Positions 1 through 5,606 of a stretch of 13,613 nt of DNA are shown in pieces (position 1 is the first letter of the stretch; every line of letters begins with the position of its first letter). The translations under genes were made by a program, and so were the position numbers. This DNA comes from Thermoplasmata archaeon (GTDB lineage Archaea; Thermoplasmatota; Thermoplasmata; Lutacidiplasmatales; UBA184): NCBI GenBank assembly GCA_030039825.1, contig JASHUV010000021.1:1-13613 (forward strand). Reading direction: 5' to 3'. The notes beneath the pieces were generated by a model. That model was not told the origin of the DNA. It ran no database searches and saw nothing but the letters and a program-made list of their open reading frames with translations.

Positions 1-155
1 AAGCGGACCGCCGAGGAGGCGCTCGCGATCCCGTCCCCGTCGTAGTGGTAGATGACCCGCCAGCGGCCGGGGTGGGCGAGGAGGAGCGCGCGGGCGCGGG
101 TGAATTCCGTCGAGTACGCCGGCTGGGAGACGAGGTGCTCGGGCCCCGAGGGCAT
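1..155 (-). CDS. DHH-family phosphoesterase, RecJ-like (N-terminus only, cut by left edge)
   Basis: The first 51 codons of a gene on the minus strand are present and the rest lies outside the window. The start ATG (155-153) shares its A with the S15 stop codon (TGATG), so the two genes are translationally coupled. Around residues 40-47 the protein reads YHYDGDGIAS. This matches motif I of DHH phosphoesterases, in which the aspartates bind catalytic Mn/Mg. An archaeal RecJ-like exonuclease or another DHH/DHHA1 protein is the natural reading. From general knowledge, a gene of this family is often found next to rps15 in euryarchaeal genomes, which agrees. The DHH motif itself and the C-terminal DHHA1 domain are not visible, so substrate (ssDNA, RNA or nanoRNA) cannot be decided here. 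Confidence 0.75.
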   Translation of the reverse strand, partial: MPSGPEHLVSQPAYSTEFTRARALLLAHPGRWRVIYHYDGDGIASASSAVR

Positions 156-610
156 CACTCCACCTGGAGCACCGCACCGGCGGAGGTGTACCGCCACCCC
201 TCCGGAAGCCGCTGGCGGCCCCGGTAGTACCGGGCGAGCCGGCGGATCCGCGACTCCATCAGCGCGAGCCCGCGCCGGTTGGACAGGTCCTTCGGGTGCT
301 GGGCGAGATGGCGCTGAAGGTGGACGACGCGCTTGAGGAGCGCCTGGAGGTCATCGGGGAGCTCGGGGGTGACGCCGCCGTCGGCGAGGAGGCGGGTCAT
401 GCGCTTGCTGGTCAACGCCCGGACGGAGGGGACGCCCGATCCGTCGCGCAGGAGGGCGCCGACCTGGGCCGCGCCCATGCCCCCCTTCGCGAGCTTGACC
501 GCCTCCTCCGTGACCTCCGTCGCGTCGGCGGTGACCCATTCCGGCGAGCGGACCGGATACGGCCGGTGGGAGCCGGAACGCCCGCGGCGACCGGAGTGGA
601 TACGGGACAC
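155..610 (-). CDS. rps15: 30S ribosomal protein S15 (archaeal uS15)
   Basis: This 151-residue protein of the small ribosomal subunit binds the central domain of 16S rRNA. It is the archaeal/eukaryotic long form. A basic N-terminal extension begins MSRIHSGRRGRSGS and runs to about residue 60, unlike the ~89-residue bacterial S15. It is followed by the helical uS15 core with the conserved features LRDGSGVPSVR (about 53-63), HLAQHPKDLSNRRGL (about 101-115) and ESRIRRLARYYR (about 118-129). The start is GTG at 610; the N-terminal sequence fits the family start exactly. A TATA-like GTTAAGAA centred near 636 is about 26 nt upstream, so a leaderless mRNA is plausible. It lies 46 nt downstream of a winged-helix gene and overlaps the RecJ-like gene by one base. 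Identification is very secure. Confidence 0.97.
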   Translation of the reverse strand: MSRIHSGRRGRSGSHRPYPVRSPEWVTADATEVTEEAVKLAKGGMGAAQVGALLRDGSGVPSVRALTSKRMTRLLADGGVTPELPDDLQALLKRVVHLQRHLAQHPKDLSNRRGLALMESRIRRLARYYRGRQRLPEGWRYTSAGAVLQVE

Positions 611-630
611 GGACGCTCGGACCCCCCGAG

Positions 631-640
631 GTTCTTAACG
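631..640 (-). promoter_or_regulatory. Probable TATA box of rps15
   Basis: On the minus strand this reads CGTTAAGAAC, an AT-rich island in GC-rich surroundings. Its centre is about 26 nt upstream of the GTG at 610, the spacing expected if transcription starts at or next to the start codon. It would let rps15 be transcribed independently of the upstream winged-helix gene. No experimental support. Confidence 0.45.
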
Positions 641-656
641 GCTACGACGGGGGCCG

Positions 657-992
657 TCAGGGAACGCGGCCCGACGCCACGGCGGTGTCCACGAGGTACT
701 TCTTGCCCTCGGCCGTGATCTGGTAGCGCTGGCGGGCGGTCCGTTGCCGCTGCCACGAATAGTCGCCGGAACCGCTCGCCTTGACGAGCCCCTTCCGGAG
801 GAGGAGGCCGACGGCGAGGTTGATCGCGCCCGGACCCTTGAGGACGTTTCCCTCGAGCCGGCTCGCGATCTCGCCGAGCTCGAGCGCCTGCTCCCGCTGA
901 TCGCCTTCCCCGCGGTTCTCGGCCTGGTTGAGCTGCCGGAGGATCGCGACGAGCGACTCCTGGGTCACGTCGGGACGGCGGGTCGGCGCCAT
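657..992 (-). CDS. Small winged-helix DNA-binding protein, uncharacterised
   Basis: A 111-residue basic soluble protein with no membrane segment or signal peptide. Residues about 10-75 read as helices, including an amphipathic segment rich in Glu and Leu (ALELGEIASRLEG, about 36-48) and a probable recognition helix (INLAVGLLLRKGLV, about 57-70). A likely beta-hairpin wing follows, ending RQRYQITAEGKKYL at about 86-99. The closing pattern Y-x-I-T-x-E-G-x-x-Y is common at the end of archaeal winged-helix domains. The ATG at 992 is the obvious start. The gene precedes rps15 by 46 nt on the same strand and may be co-transcribed with it, though rps15 appears to have its own TATA element. A transcriptional regulator is the likeliest role, but target and ligand are unknown and a nucleic-acid-binding role in translation cannot be excluded. 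Confidence 0.75.
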   Translation of the reverse strand: MAPTRRPDVTQESLVAILRQLNQAENRGEGDQREQALELGEIASRLEGNVLKGPGAINLAVGLLLRKGLVKASGSGDYSWQRQRTARQRYQITAEGKKYLVDTAVASGRVP

Positions 993-1059
993 TCGGAGAT
1001 TCTATCGCGGCAGGGGGTACTTGAACGTTCGGCGACCCCCGCCGATCCCGCCCTCAAGC

Positions 1060-1066
1060 CTTTATC
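1060..1066 (+). promoter_or_regulatory. Probable TATA box for the Cys-rich gene / trpS operon
   Basis: The sequence CTTTATC (CTTTATCCC in context) lies about 26-28 nt upstream of the ATG at 1091. This fits an archaeal promoter with a near-leaderless transcript covering both downstream genes. The divergent winged-helix gene starts at 992, so the 98-nt intergenic region must hold promoters for both directions. No experimental support. Confidence 0.45.
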
Positions 1067-1090
1067 CCGGTCGTCGACTGAGGGCCTCCG

Positions 1091-1399
1091 ATGGTCTGCA
1101 CCTGCCCCTCCCCGGCGCGGTGCTCGGTCTGCAACACGTCGGTCCGGGTCCCCCTGACGAACCTCGAGAACGCCACCGCCGGGGCGATCCTCGTCGACCG
1201 GTTCGCCCGCCGCGAGACCTCCGCGAACCGCGAGACGCTCAAGCGGCTCATCCAGGGCTCCTGCCCCTGCCCGTCCTGCGGAAGCACCGTCCACTTCGAG
1301 CACGGGCGCGCCTGCTTCGCCCAGGCGCTCGCGAGCGCCGGCGTCCCCACCCACGAGAGGGAATCGATCCTCTCGAAGATCACCTTCCCCGAGGCGTAG
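1091..1399 (+). CDS. Small cysteine-rich protein, putative zinc-binding, unknown function
   Basis: I do not recognise this 102-residue protein. It has two cysteine clusters. The N-terminal one is C3-x-C5-x5-C11-x2-C14. The second is C58-x-C60-x2-C63, followed by H68, H71 and C75. Together they could bind one or two zinc ions, or conceivably a metal cluster. Between the clusters lies a predicted helical stretch (about 22-56), and a second helix follows (about 73-95). There is no signal peptide or transmembrane segment, so it is probably cytoplasmic. The ATG at 1091 is about 26 nt from a TATA-like element. The gene ends 12 nt before the trpS-like gene on the same strand, so the two are probably co-transcribed. 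A link to tRNA charging or RNA binding is only suggested by that context. Confidence 0.75.
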   Translation: MVCTCPSPARCSVCNTSVRVPLTNLENATAGAILVDRFARRETSANRETLKRLIQGSCPCPSCGSTVHFEHGRACFAQALASAGVPTHERESILSKITFPEA

Positions 1400-1411
1400 A
1401 CCTCCCCACCG

Positions 1412-2581
1412 ATGCCTCCGGACCCGGAGCGCTTCGTCGTCACGCCCTACGAGGTCAAGGGCCCGATCGACTACGACCGACTCCGGGAGCAGTTCGGGAC
1501 CGAGCCCCTCACGGAGGCGCTCGTCGCCCGGATCGGGCGGCTCGCGAACGGGCCGGTCCACCCGCTGATCCGCCGGGGGATCTACTTCTCCCACCGTGAC
1601 CTGGGCCGCCTGCTCGACGGCGTCGAGAAGGGGACGCCGTTCGTCCTCTACTCCGGTCGCGGGCCGTCCGGACCGCTCCACACGGCCCACCTGATGCAGT
1701 TCGAGCTGTGCCGGTGGCTCCAGGAGCGGTTCGGGAGCGCGATGTACATCCAGATCACCGACGACGAGAAGCTCTGGGCCCGCGGGGTCAGCGCGTCGGA
1801 GACGGCGCGGTGGGGGGTCGAGAACCTCCTCGACATCCTGGCGCTCGGCTTCGACCGACGGACGACCCACGTCTTCTTCGACACGCGATCGATCCGGGCG
1901 CTCTACCCCCTCGCCGTGGAGGTGGCGAAGCGGGTCAACTTCTCCACGGTCAAGGCGGTCTTCGGGTTCACCCCGTCCACGAACGTCGGCCTGATCTTCT
2001 ACACCGCCCTCCAGTCCGTCCCGTGCTTCTTCCCGTCGTGGGAGAGCGGGACGACGATCCCCTGCCTGATCCCCTGCGGCATCGACCAGGACCCGCACTT
2101 CCGGATCACCCGGGACCTCGCCGGACCGCTCGGCTACCCGAAGCCGGCGATCCTCCACAGCCGGATGACGATCGGGCTCTCCGGGAACCAGAGCGTGTCG
2201 ACGACGGGCGCCTCCACCGAGAACGCGATCTTCCTGGACGACGCGCCCGCGGCGGTGGAGCGGAAGATCTCCCACGCCTTTACCGGCGGGCGCGCGACGG
2301 TCGAGGAGCAGCGTCGGCTCGGGGCCCACCCGGAGGTCTGCTCGATCTGGTCGATGTGGCGGACCGGCTTCGCCCCCGACGAGGCCGAGTTCGACGCGAT
2401 CACCCGGGACTGCCGCTCGGGAGCGCTCCTCTGCGGGGAGTGCAAAGGGCGGCTCACCGAGCGGGTGACGGGCTTCCTCGCCGACCACGCGCGGAAACGC
2501 GAGGCGGTCCGGCCGTGGGCCGAGGAGCTGATCGTCGAGGAACCCCCGGCGCGTCCGGCGGTGCCGGGCCCGGGCGGGTAG
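1412..2581 (+). CDS. trpS: Tryptophanyl-tRNA synthetase-like protein (archaeal type) with altered signature motifs
   Basis: Class I aminoacyl-tRNA synthetase homologue of 389 residues, the usual length for archaeal TrpRS, which charges tRNA-Trp in the cytoplasm. Family features in order: YSGRGPSG before the HIGH-like site (H90-T-A-H93), ITDDEKLW (115-122), IDQDPHFRITRD from residue 224, and AIFLDDAP from 272. The C-terminal region TGGRATVEE...LGAHPEV matches the archaeal/eukaryotic TrpRS helical domain. Two things are odd. The HIGH glycine is replaced by alanine (HTAH). The KMSKS loop, expected as roughly QSKMSAS, reads QSVSTTGAS at 260-268 and has no lysine. The reading frame is continuous through both motifs. 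The ATG at 1412 follows the Cys-rich gene by 12 nt. The stop is 1 nt from the stop of the convergent TPR gene. The fold assignment is secure; catalytic competence is uncertain. Confidence 0.88.
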   Translation: MPPDPERFVVTPYEVKGPIDYDRLREQFGTEPLTEALVARIGRLANGPVHPLIRRGIYFSHRDLGRLLDGVEKGTPFVLYSGRGPSGPLHTAHLMQFELCRWLQERFGSAMYIQITDDEKLWARGVSASETARWGVENLLDILALGFDRRTTHVFFDTRSIRALYPLAVEVAKRVNFSTVKAVFGFTPSTNVGLIFYTALQSVPCFFPSWESGTTIPCLIPCGIDQDPHFRITRDLAGPLGYPKPAILHSRMTIGLSGNQSVSTTGASTENAIFLDDAPAAVERKISHAFTGGRATVEEQRRLGAHPEVCSIWSMWRTGFAPDEAEFDAITRDCRSGALLCGECKGRLTERVTGFLADHARKREAVRPWAEELIVEEPPARPAVPGPGG

Positions 2582-2582
2582 C

Positions 2583-3341
2583 CTACACCGGACCCGGTCG
2601 CCGCTGCGAGCGGTCGGGCCCGGGGGGGGTGGGACCCGGGCCGGGTCGTCGGTCACCGTGCGGACCCGTGTCGGCCTCCTCGCCGGGCCGGGCCGCCGAC
2701 GCGACGAGGGTGAGCATCGGTCGGAAGAGCGAGCTCCGCGCCCGCTCCGGATCGAGCGTCGCGGCCCGCTCGTACGCCGCGATCGCCTCGTCCTCCTCGC
2801 CGAGCGAGAGCAGGGAGAGGGCGAGGTCGAGCCAGCTCGCGGCCTCCCGGCCGGCGTCGGGCTCGGCCGGTTCGCTCAGGTGGTCGTCCGGGGCCTCGTC
2901 ATCGACCGGCGCCTCCGCGGGGGCCTCACCGGTCTCCCGGGAGAGGACGAGCGAGCGCTCGAACGCCGCGCGCGATCCGGGTTCGTCCCCCGACTCCGCC
3001 AGGGCCACCCCGAGCCGGTGCCACGCGACGAGGTCGTCGGGGGCGAGGGCCACCGCGTAGCGGTAGGCGGAGACGGCGCGGGGCCACTCCGCGCGCATCC
3101 CTCGGGCCACGCCGAGATGGAACCAGGACTGGGGGTCATCGGCGCCGAGCTCGATCGCCTTCGACAGGCACTGCTCCGCGTCGGCCCCCCGGTCGAGATG
3201 CGCGTAGCACATCCCGAGGTACGACCAGCACCGGGCGTCGGCCGGGGTCGTCCGGACGAGGGCAGCGAACGCCGCCGCCGCCCGTTCGAAGTTCCCCCGG
3301 AGGAAGTAGCTGACCGCGATATCGTACTCCGGACTGGCCAA
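2583..3341 (-). CDS. TPR-repeat protein (cytoplasmic)
   Basis: A 252-residue protein built of tetratricopeptide repeats, helix-turn-helix units that mediate protein-protein contacts. I can see about five units: roughly 4-33, 36-69, 70-103, 104-137 and, after an acidic linker (about 140-162), 165-198. Typical TPR positions are filled, for example WSYLGMCYAHLDRG, WFHLGVARGM and WHRLGVALAESGD. The last 30 or so residues are low-complexity Pro/Gly/Arg and may be disordered. No signal peptide or membrane segment is seen. The start is TTG at 3341; no ATG or GTG lies upstream in frame, and the first repeat begins immediately after it. A TTTAAG element about 43 nt upstream could be the TATA box, leaving a short leader. 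The gene is convergent with trpS. Its partner is unknown. Confidence 0.82.
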   Translation of the reverse strand: MASPEYDIAVSYFLRGNFERAAAAFAALVRTTPADARCWSYLGMCYAHLDRGADAEQCLSKAIELGADDPQSWFHLGVARGMRAEWPRAVSAYRYAVALAPDDLVAWHRLGVALAESGDEPGSRAAFERSLVLSRETGEAPAEAPVDDEAPDDHLSEPAEPDAGREAASWLDLALSLLSLGEEDEAIAAYERAATLDPERARSSLFRPMLTLVASAARPGEEADTGPHGDRRPGPGPTPPGPDRSQRRPGPV

Positions 3342-3380
3342 GGGTCCCGGACCCTCGCAGCAGTCGGGATGGCGCCCCCG

Positions 3381-3387
3381 CTTAAAG
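3381..3387 (-). promoter_or_regulatory. Probable TATA box of the TPR gene
   Basis: On the minus strand this reads CTTTAAG, the only AT-rich patch in the 3342-3532 intergenic region. It would place the transcript start near 3357, giving a leader of about 15-20 nt before the TTG at 3341. The core TTTAAG/CTTAAA is nearly symmetrical, so it might also serve the divergent peptidase gene, for which no better TATA element is visible. Confidence 0.4.
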
Positions 3388-3532
3388 AATCGGTTCCAAC
3401 CGCGCCCGAGCCGGCCCGGACGCCGGGCCGGCGGACGAGGGCGCGCCGACCGGACCCCGGTTGAGTTCCTTGAAGACCTCGCGCGCCCATGATGGCCGGG
3501 GCGGCGCGAGAGATCGCGCTCCGGGGGCCGGG

Positions 3533-5455
3533 GTGGGCGAGGAGAACGTTCGGGACCCCGGGGGCCGCCTCGACCCGCTGCCGTTGGAGGCGCTCGTCCG
3601 TCTCCCGTCGATCCTCGCCCCGAAGCTCGCCTGGAAGGGGGATCGCGTCGCGTTCTACTGGGACCGGACCGGCCGCAACGAGCTCTTCGTCCAGTCCATA
3701 GCGACCGGCGACGTCCGCCAGGTGAGCCACGGGGAGGTCCCGCGGTCGGTCAAGGTGGGGCTCGCGTGGGACCGGAACGACGAGTTCGTCATCTTCGGGA
3801 AGGACGAGGAGGGGAACGAGAAGCACGACCTCTACCGAATGGAGGTCGCCGGCGGGGAGGTGACCCGCCTCACCTCGGTCGGGGCCGACCTCGCTCCGAG
3901 CGACATCAGCCCGGACAATCGCTGGCTGCTCTTCGTGGCGACCGCGCCCGGGCGGGGGGGACGACGGCAGCTCAACGCCTGGCGGGTCCCGATCGCCGGG
4001 GGCGAGGCCGAGCAGGTCACGGACTTCGACGCGCCGGTGGGCGCCCTCGGGGCGGTCCGATACCGCGCGGACGGGCGCGCCCTCGGCTTCTCGGCGAACG
4101 AGAGCCCGGACCTCCGGAACGCCGACCTCTACGTCTCGGGCCCGGAAGGGGACGGGCCAACGCGCGTCTTCCGGGCCCGCGAGGGTTCCCGGGACAGCTT
4201 CTCGGCCTGGCATCCGGACGGGCAGCAGATCGCGTTCGATTCGGACGCCTCCGGCGTGACGCGCCCGATGGTGCTTGATCGACGATCCGGGGAAGTGAGG
4301 ACGTTCGGGGACGGGCGGTCCGACGAGTACGCGAAGTCCTTCTCCTCCGATGGCCGCAGTCTCCTGACGGTGCGTCTCGACGGGGTCCGGCTGGGCCCGA
4401 GGCTCTACGACCTCTCCTCCGGGGACGCGGTCGATCTGCCGCCCGCGTCGGGGGACGTCCGACCCCTTGATTTCGACGCCACGGGTACCGGCATCATCGG
4501 CCTTCGCACGAGCTCGACCGAGCCGACGACGCTCGTCCGGCTCGGGCCGGGGCCCGACCAGGTGATCCTGCGCCCGGCCGACTACGGCGGGATCGACCCC
4601 GGCCGCCTCACCGAGGTCGCGGTCGTCGGCTATCGCGCCCCGGACGGCCGATCGATCGAGGCCCTTCTGTACGCCCCCCGGGGGCGCTCGGCGGGCCGAC
4701 GTGTTCCGGCGATCCTGGAGCTCCACGGTGGTCCGACCGCCCATTTTTCCGAGCGGTTCGACCCGCTGGCCCAGCACTTCGCGAGCCGGGGGTTCGCCGT
4801 CCTGCAACCGAACGTCCGGGGGAGCACCGGCTACGGTCCGGACTTCCGCGATCTCAACCGTTTCGACTGGGGCGGGGGGGACCTCAGGGATGTCGTCGCC
4901 GCGGCCGAGTACCTCCGGGGGCTCCCGTACGTCGATCCCGATCGTCTCGGGGTGTGGGGCGGGAGCTACGGCGGCTACCTCACCTACATGGCCGTCGTGC
5001 GCCACCCCGGGCTCTGGGGGGCCGCCTGCGCCTGGATCGGGATGACCGATCTCGAGAGCCTCTACGACGGCTCCCGGGAGCACTTCCAGTACTACCTCCG
5101 CCAGCAGATGGGAGATCCGGCGACCCACCGCGCCCTCTGGCGGCAACGGAGCGCGATCCACGAGGCCCATCGTCTTCGGGCCCGCTTGCTCATCGTCCAC
5201 GGCGTGAACGACCCGCGCTGCCCCATCGATCAGGCGAGAGCCTTCCGCGACCGCCTCCTTGGCGCCGGCCGGGTCCTGGGGAGGGATTTCGAGTATCTCG
5301 AGCTCCCGGAGGGCCACGGCTCCTCCGACGTCGAGCAGAAGCTTCGCTGCTACGCGACGGTCGCCGAGTTCTTCGCTCGGGCCCTCGGGGACCCCGAGCG
5401 GTCCGGCGAAGGGGTTCGGCGACCGAGCGCGCAAGGGCCGCCTGCCAGTTTTTAA
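3533..5455 (+). CDS. S9-family serine peptidase (prolyl oligopeptidase / acylaminoacyl-peptidase type)
   Basis: About 640 residues from the GTG at 3533. An N-terminal beta-propeller (about 20-350) has TolB/PD40-like blades such as ISPDNRWLLF and WHPDGQQIAF. It is followed by an alpha/beta-hydrolase domain. The catalytic triad is visible with normal order and spacing: Ser478 in GGSYGG, Asp560 in GVNDPRCP and His595 in EGHGS. The oxyanion-side motif HGGP is at 398-401. Such enzymes cleave short peptides or remove N-acylated residues in the cytoplasm; no signal peptide is present. The start is uncertain. TTG at 3461 or 3470 would add 24 or 21 residues, but the extra sequence is Gly/Arg/Ala-rich and unlike the family, whose similarity begins near LPLEALVRLPS. 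The TAA stop lies inside the TATA element of the downstream SSB gene. Peptide preference cannot be read from sequence. Confidence 0.93.
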   Translation: MGEENVRDPGGRLDPLPLEALVRLPSILAPKLAWKGDRVAFYWDRTGRNELFVQSIATGDVRQVSHGEVPRSVKVGLAWDRNDEFVIFGKDEEGNEKHDLYRMEVAGGEVTRLTSVGADLAPSDISPDNRWLLFVATAPGRGGRRQLNAWRVPIAGGEAEQVTDFDAPVGALGAVRYRADGRALGFSANESPDLRNADLYVSGPEGDGPTRVFRAREGSRDSFSAWHPDGQQIAFDSDASGVTRPMVLDRRSGEVRTFGDGRSDEYAKSFSSDGRSLLTVRLDGVRLGPRLYDLSSGDAVDLPPASGDVRPLDFDATGTGIIGLRTSSTEPTTLVRLGPGPDQVILRPADYGGIDPGRLTEVAVVGYRAPDGRSIEALLYAPRGRSAGRRVPAILELHGGPTAHFSERFDPLAQHFASRGFAVLQPNVRGSTGYGPDFRDLNRFDWGGGDLRDVVAAAEYLRGLPYVDPDRLGVWGGSYGGYLTYMAVVRHPGLWGAACAWIGMTDLESLYDGSREHFQYYLRQQMGDPATHRALWRQRSAIHEAHRLRARLLIVHGVNDPRCPIDQARAFRDRLLGAGRVLGRDFEYLELPEGHGSSDVEQKLRCYATVAEFFARALGDPERSGEGVRRPSAQGPPASF

Positions 5456-5459
5456 ATAG
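5449..5459 (+). promoter_or_regulatory. Strong TATA box of the SSB gene, overlapping the peptidase stop codon
   Basis: The stretch TTTTTAAATAG (5449-5459) is the best TATA-box match in the window. It contains the TAA stop of the S9 peptidase at 5453-5455. Transcription would start about 5480, right at the palindrome described below, leaving a leader of roughly 125 nt before the ATG at 5607. That is far longer than the leaders implied for neighbouring genes. Confidence 0.65.
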
Positions 5460-5475
5460 GCGGGGTTAGTAGTTA

Positions 5476-5489
5476 CACTCGGACGAGTG
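5476..5489 (+). promoter_or_regulatory. 14-bp palindrome at the presumed SSB transcription start (operator candidate)
   Basis: CACTCG-GA-CGAGTG is a perfect 6-bp inverted repeat with a 2-bp spacer. It begins about 17 nt downstream of the TATA element. Its placement across the expected transcription start is typical of archaeal repressor sites. It could instead form a short hairpin at the 5' end of the mRNA. A regulator cannot be named. Confidence 0.4.
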
Positions 5490-5507
5490 CCCTAAGCCCG
5501 GACGATT

Positions 5508-5566
5508 CGAGCGCCGCCGCCAGGTTTTCTGACGAGGAGTTTCGAGGGTCCGTGCGGCGGCGCTCG
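5508..5566 (+). promoter_or_regulatory. Leader stem-loop upstream of the SSB gene
   Basis: CGAGCGCCGCCGC at 5508-5520 is perfectly complementary to GCGGCGGCGCTCG at 5554-5566. This gives a 13-bp GC-rich stem closing a 33-nt loop. It sits in the presumed 125-nt leader, and the stem ends 40 nt before the ATG, so it does not cover the ribosome-binding site. It may stabilise the mRNA or act in autoregulation; alternatively this leader could be part of a small RNA. No known riboswitch class is recognised. Confidence 0.5.
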
Positions 5567-5592
5567 CCGTAGCGCGAAGCGCGAAAGAGAGA

Positions 5593-5600
5593 GGAAGGAG
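5593..5600 (+). promoter_or_regulatory. Shine-Dalgarno site of the SSB gene
   Basis: GGAAGGAG lies within a purine-only run (about 5584-5604) and ends 6 nt before the ATG at 5607. This is the clearest ribosome-binding site in the window and fixes the start codon. It fits the long leader, in contrast to the leaderless pattern of several neighbours. Confidence 0.7.
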
Positions 5601-5606
5601 AGAGCC

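Noticed and set aside
61..92. Similar GC-rich strings around 65-90 and 3526-3543 (GGCCGGGGTGGGCGAGGA) as a dispersed repeat
   Set aside because: Short, embedded in coding DNA of different genes and on opposite coding strands. Compatible with codon bias in GC-rich sequence.
2632..2648. Inverted repeat GACCCG-GGC-CGGGTC near the end of the TPR gene as a terminator
   Set aside because: Six-base GC repeats are expected by chance at this composition, there is no T-tract, and it lies within coding sequence.
965..2656. 563-codon minus-strand frame opposite the trpS-like gene
   Set aside because: Covers several real genes in antisense, Arg/Gly/Asp-rich, no motif.
3461..3532. Upstream TTG starts for the S9 peptidase
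   Set aside because: The added 24 residues are compositionally like non-coding GC-rich sequence and no promoter or ribosome-binding site supports them, though they cannot be excluded.
3489..3701. Short ATG-initiated frame near the peptidase start, possibly a small gene or a frameshifted N-terminus
   Set aside because: Ser/Arg-rich translation without a motif. The peptidase frame already carries the family N-terminus, so no frameshift is needed.
2876..5434. 852-codon open frame on the minus strand across the peptidase gene
   Set aside because: It lies antisense to a gene with a complete S9 catalytic triad. Its translation is Arg/Pro/Gly/Glu-rich with no recognisable domain, and where it overlaps the TPR gene it is out of frame. 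A product of high GC content.
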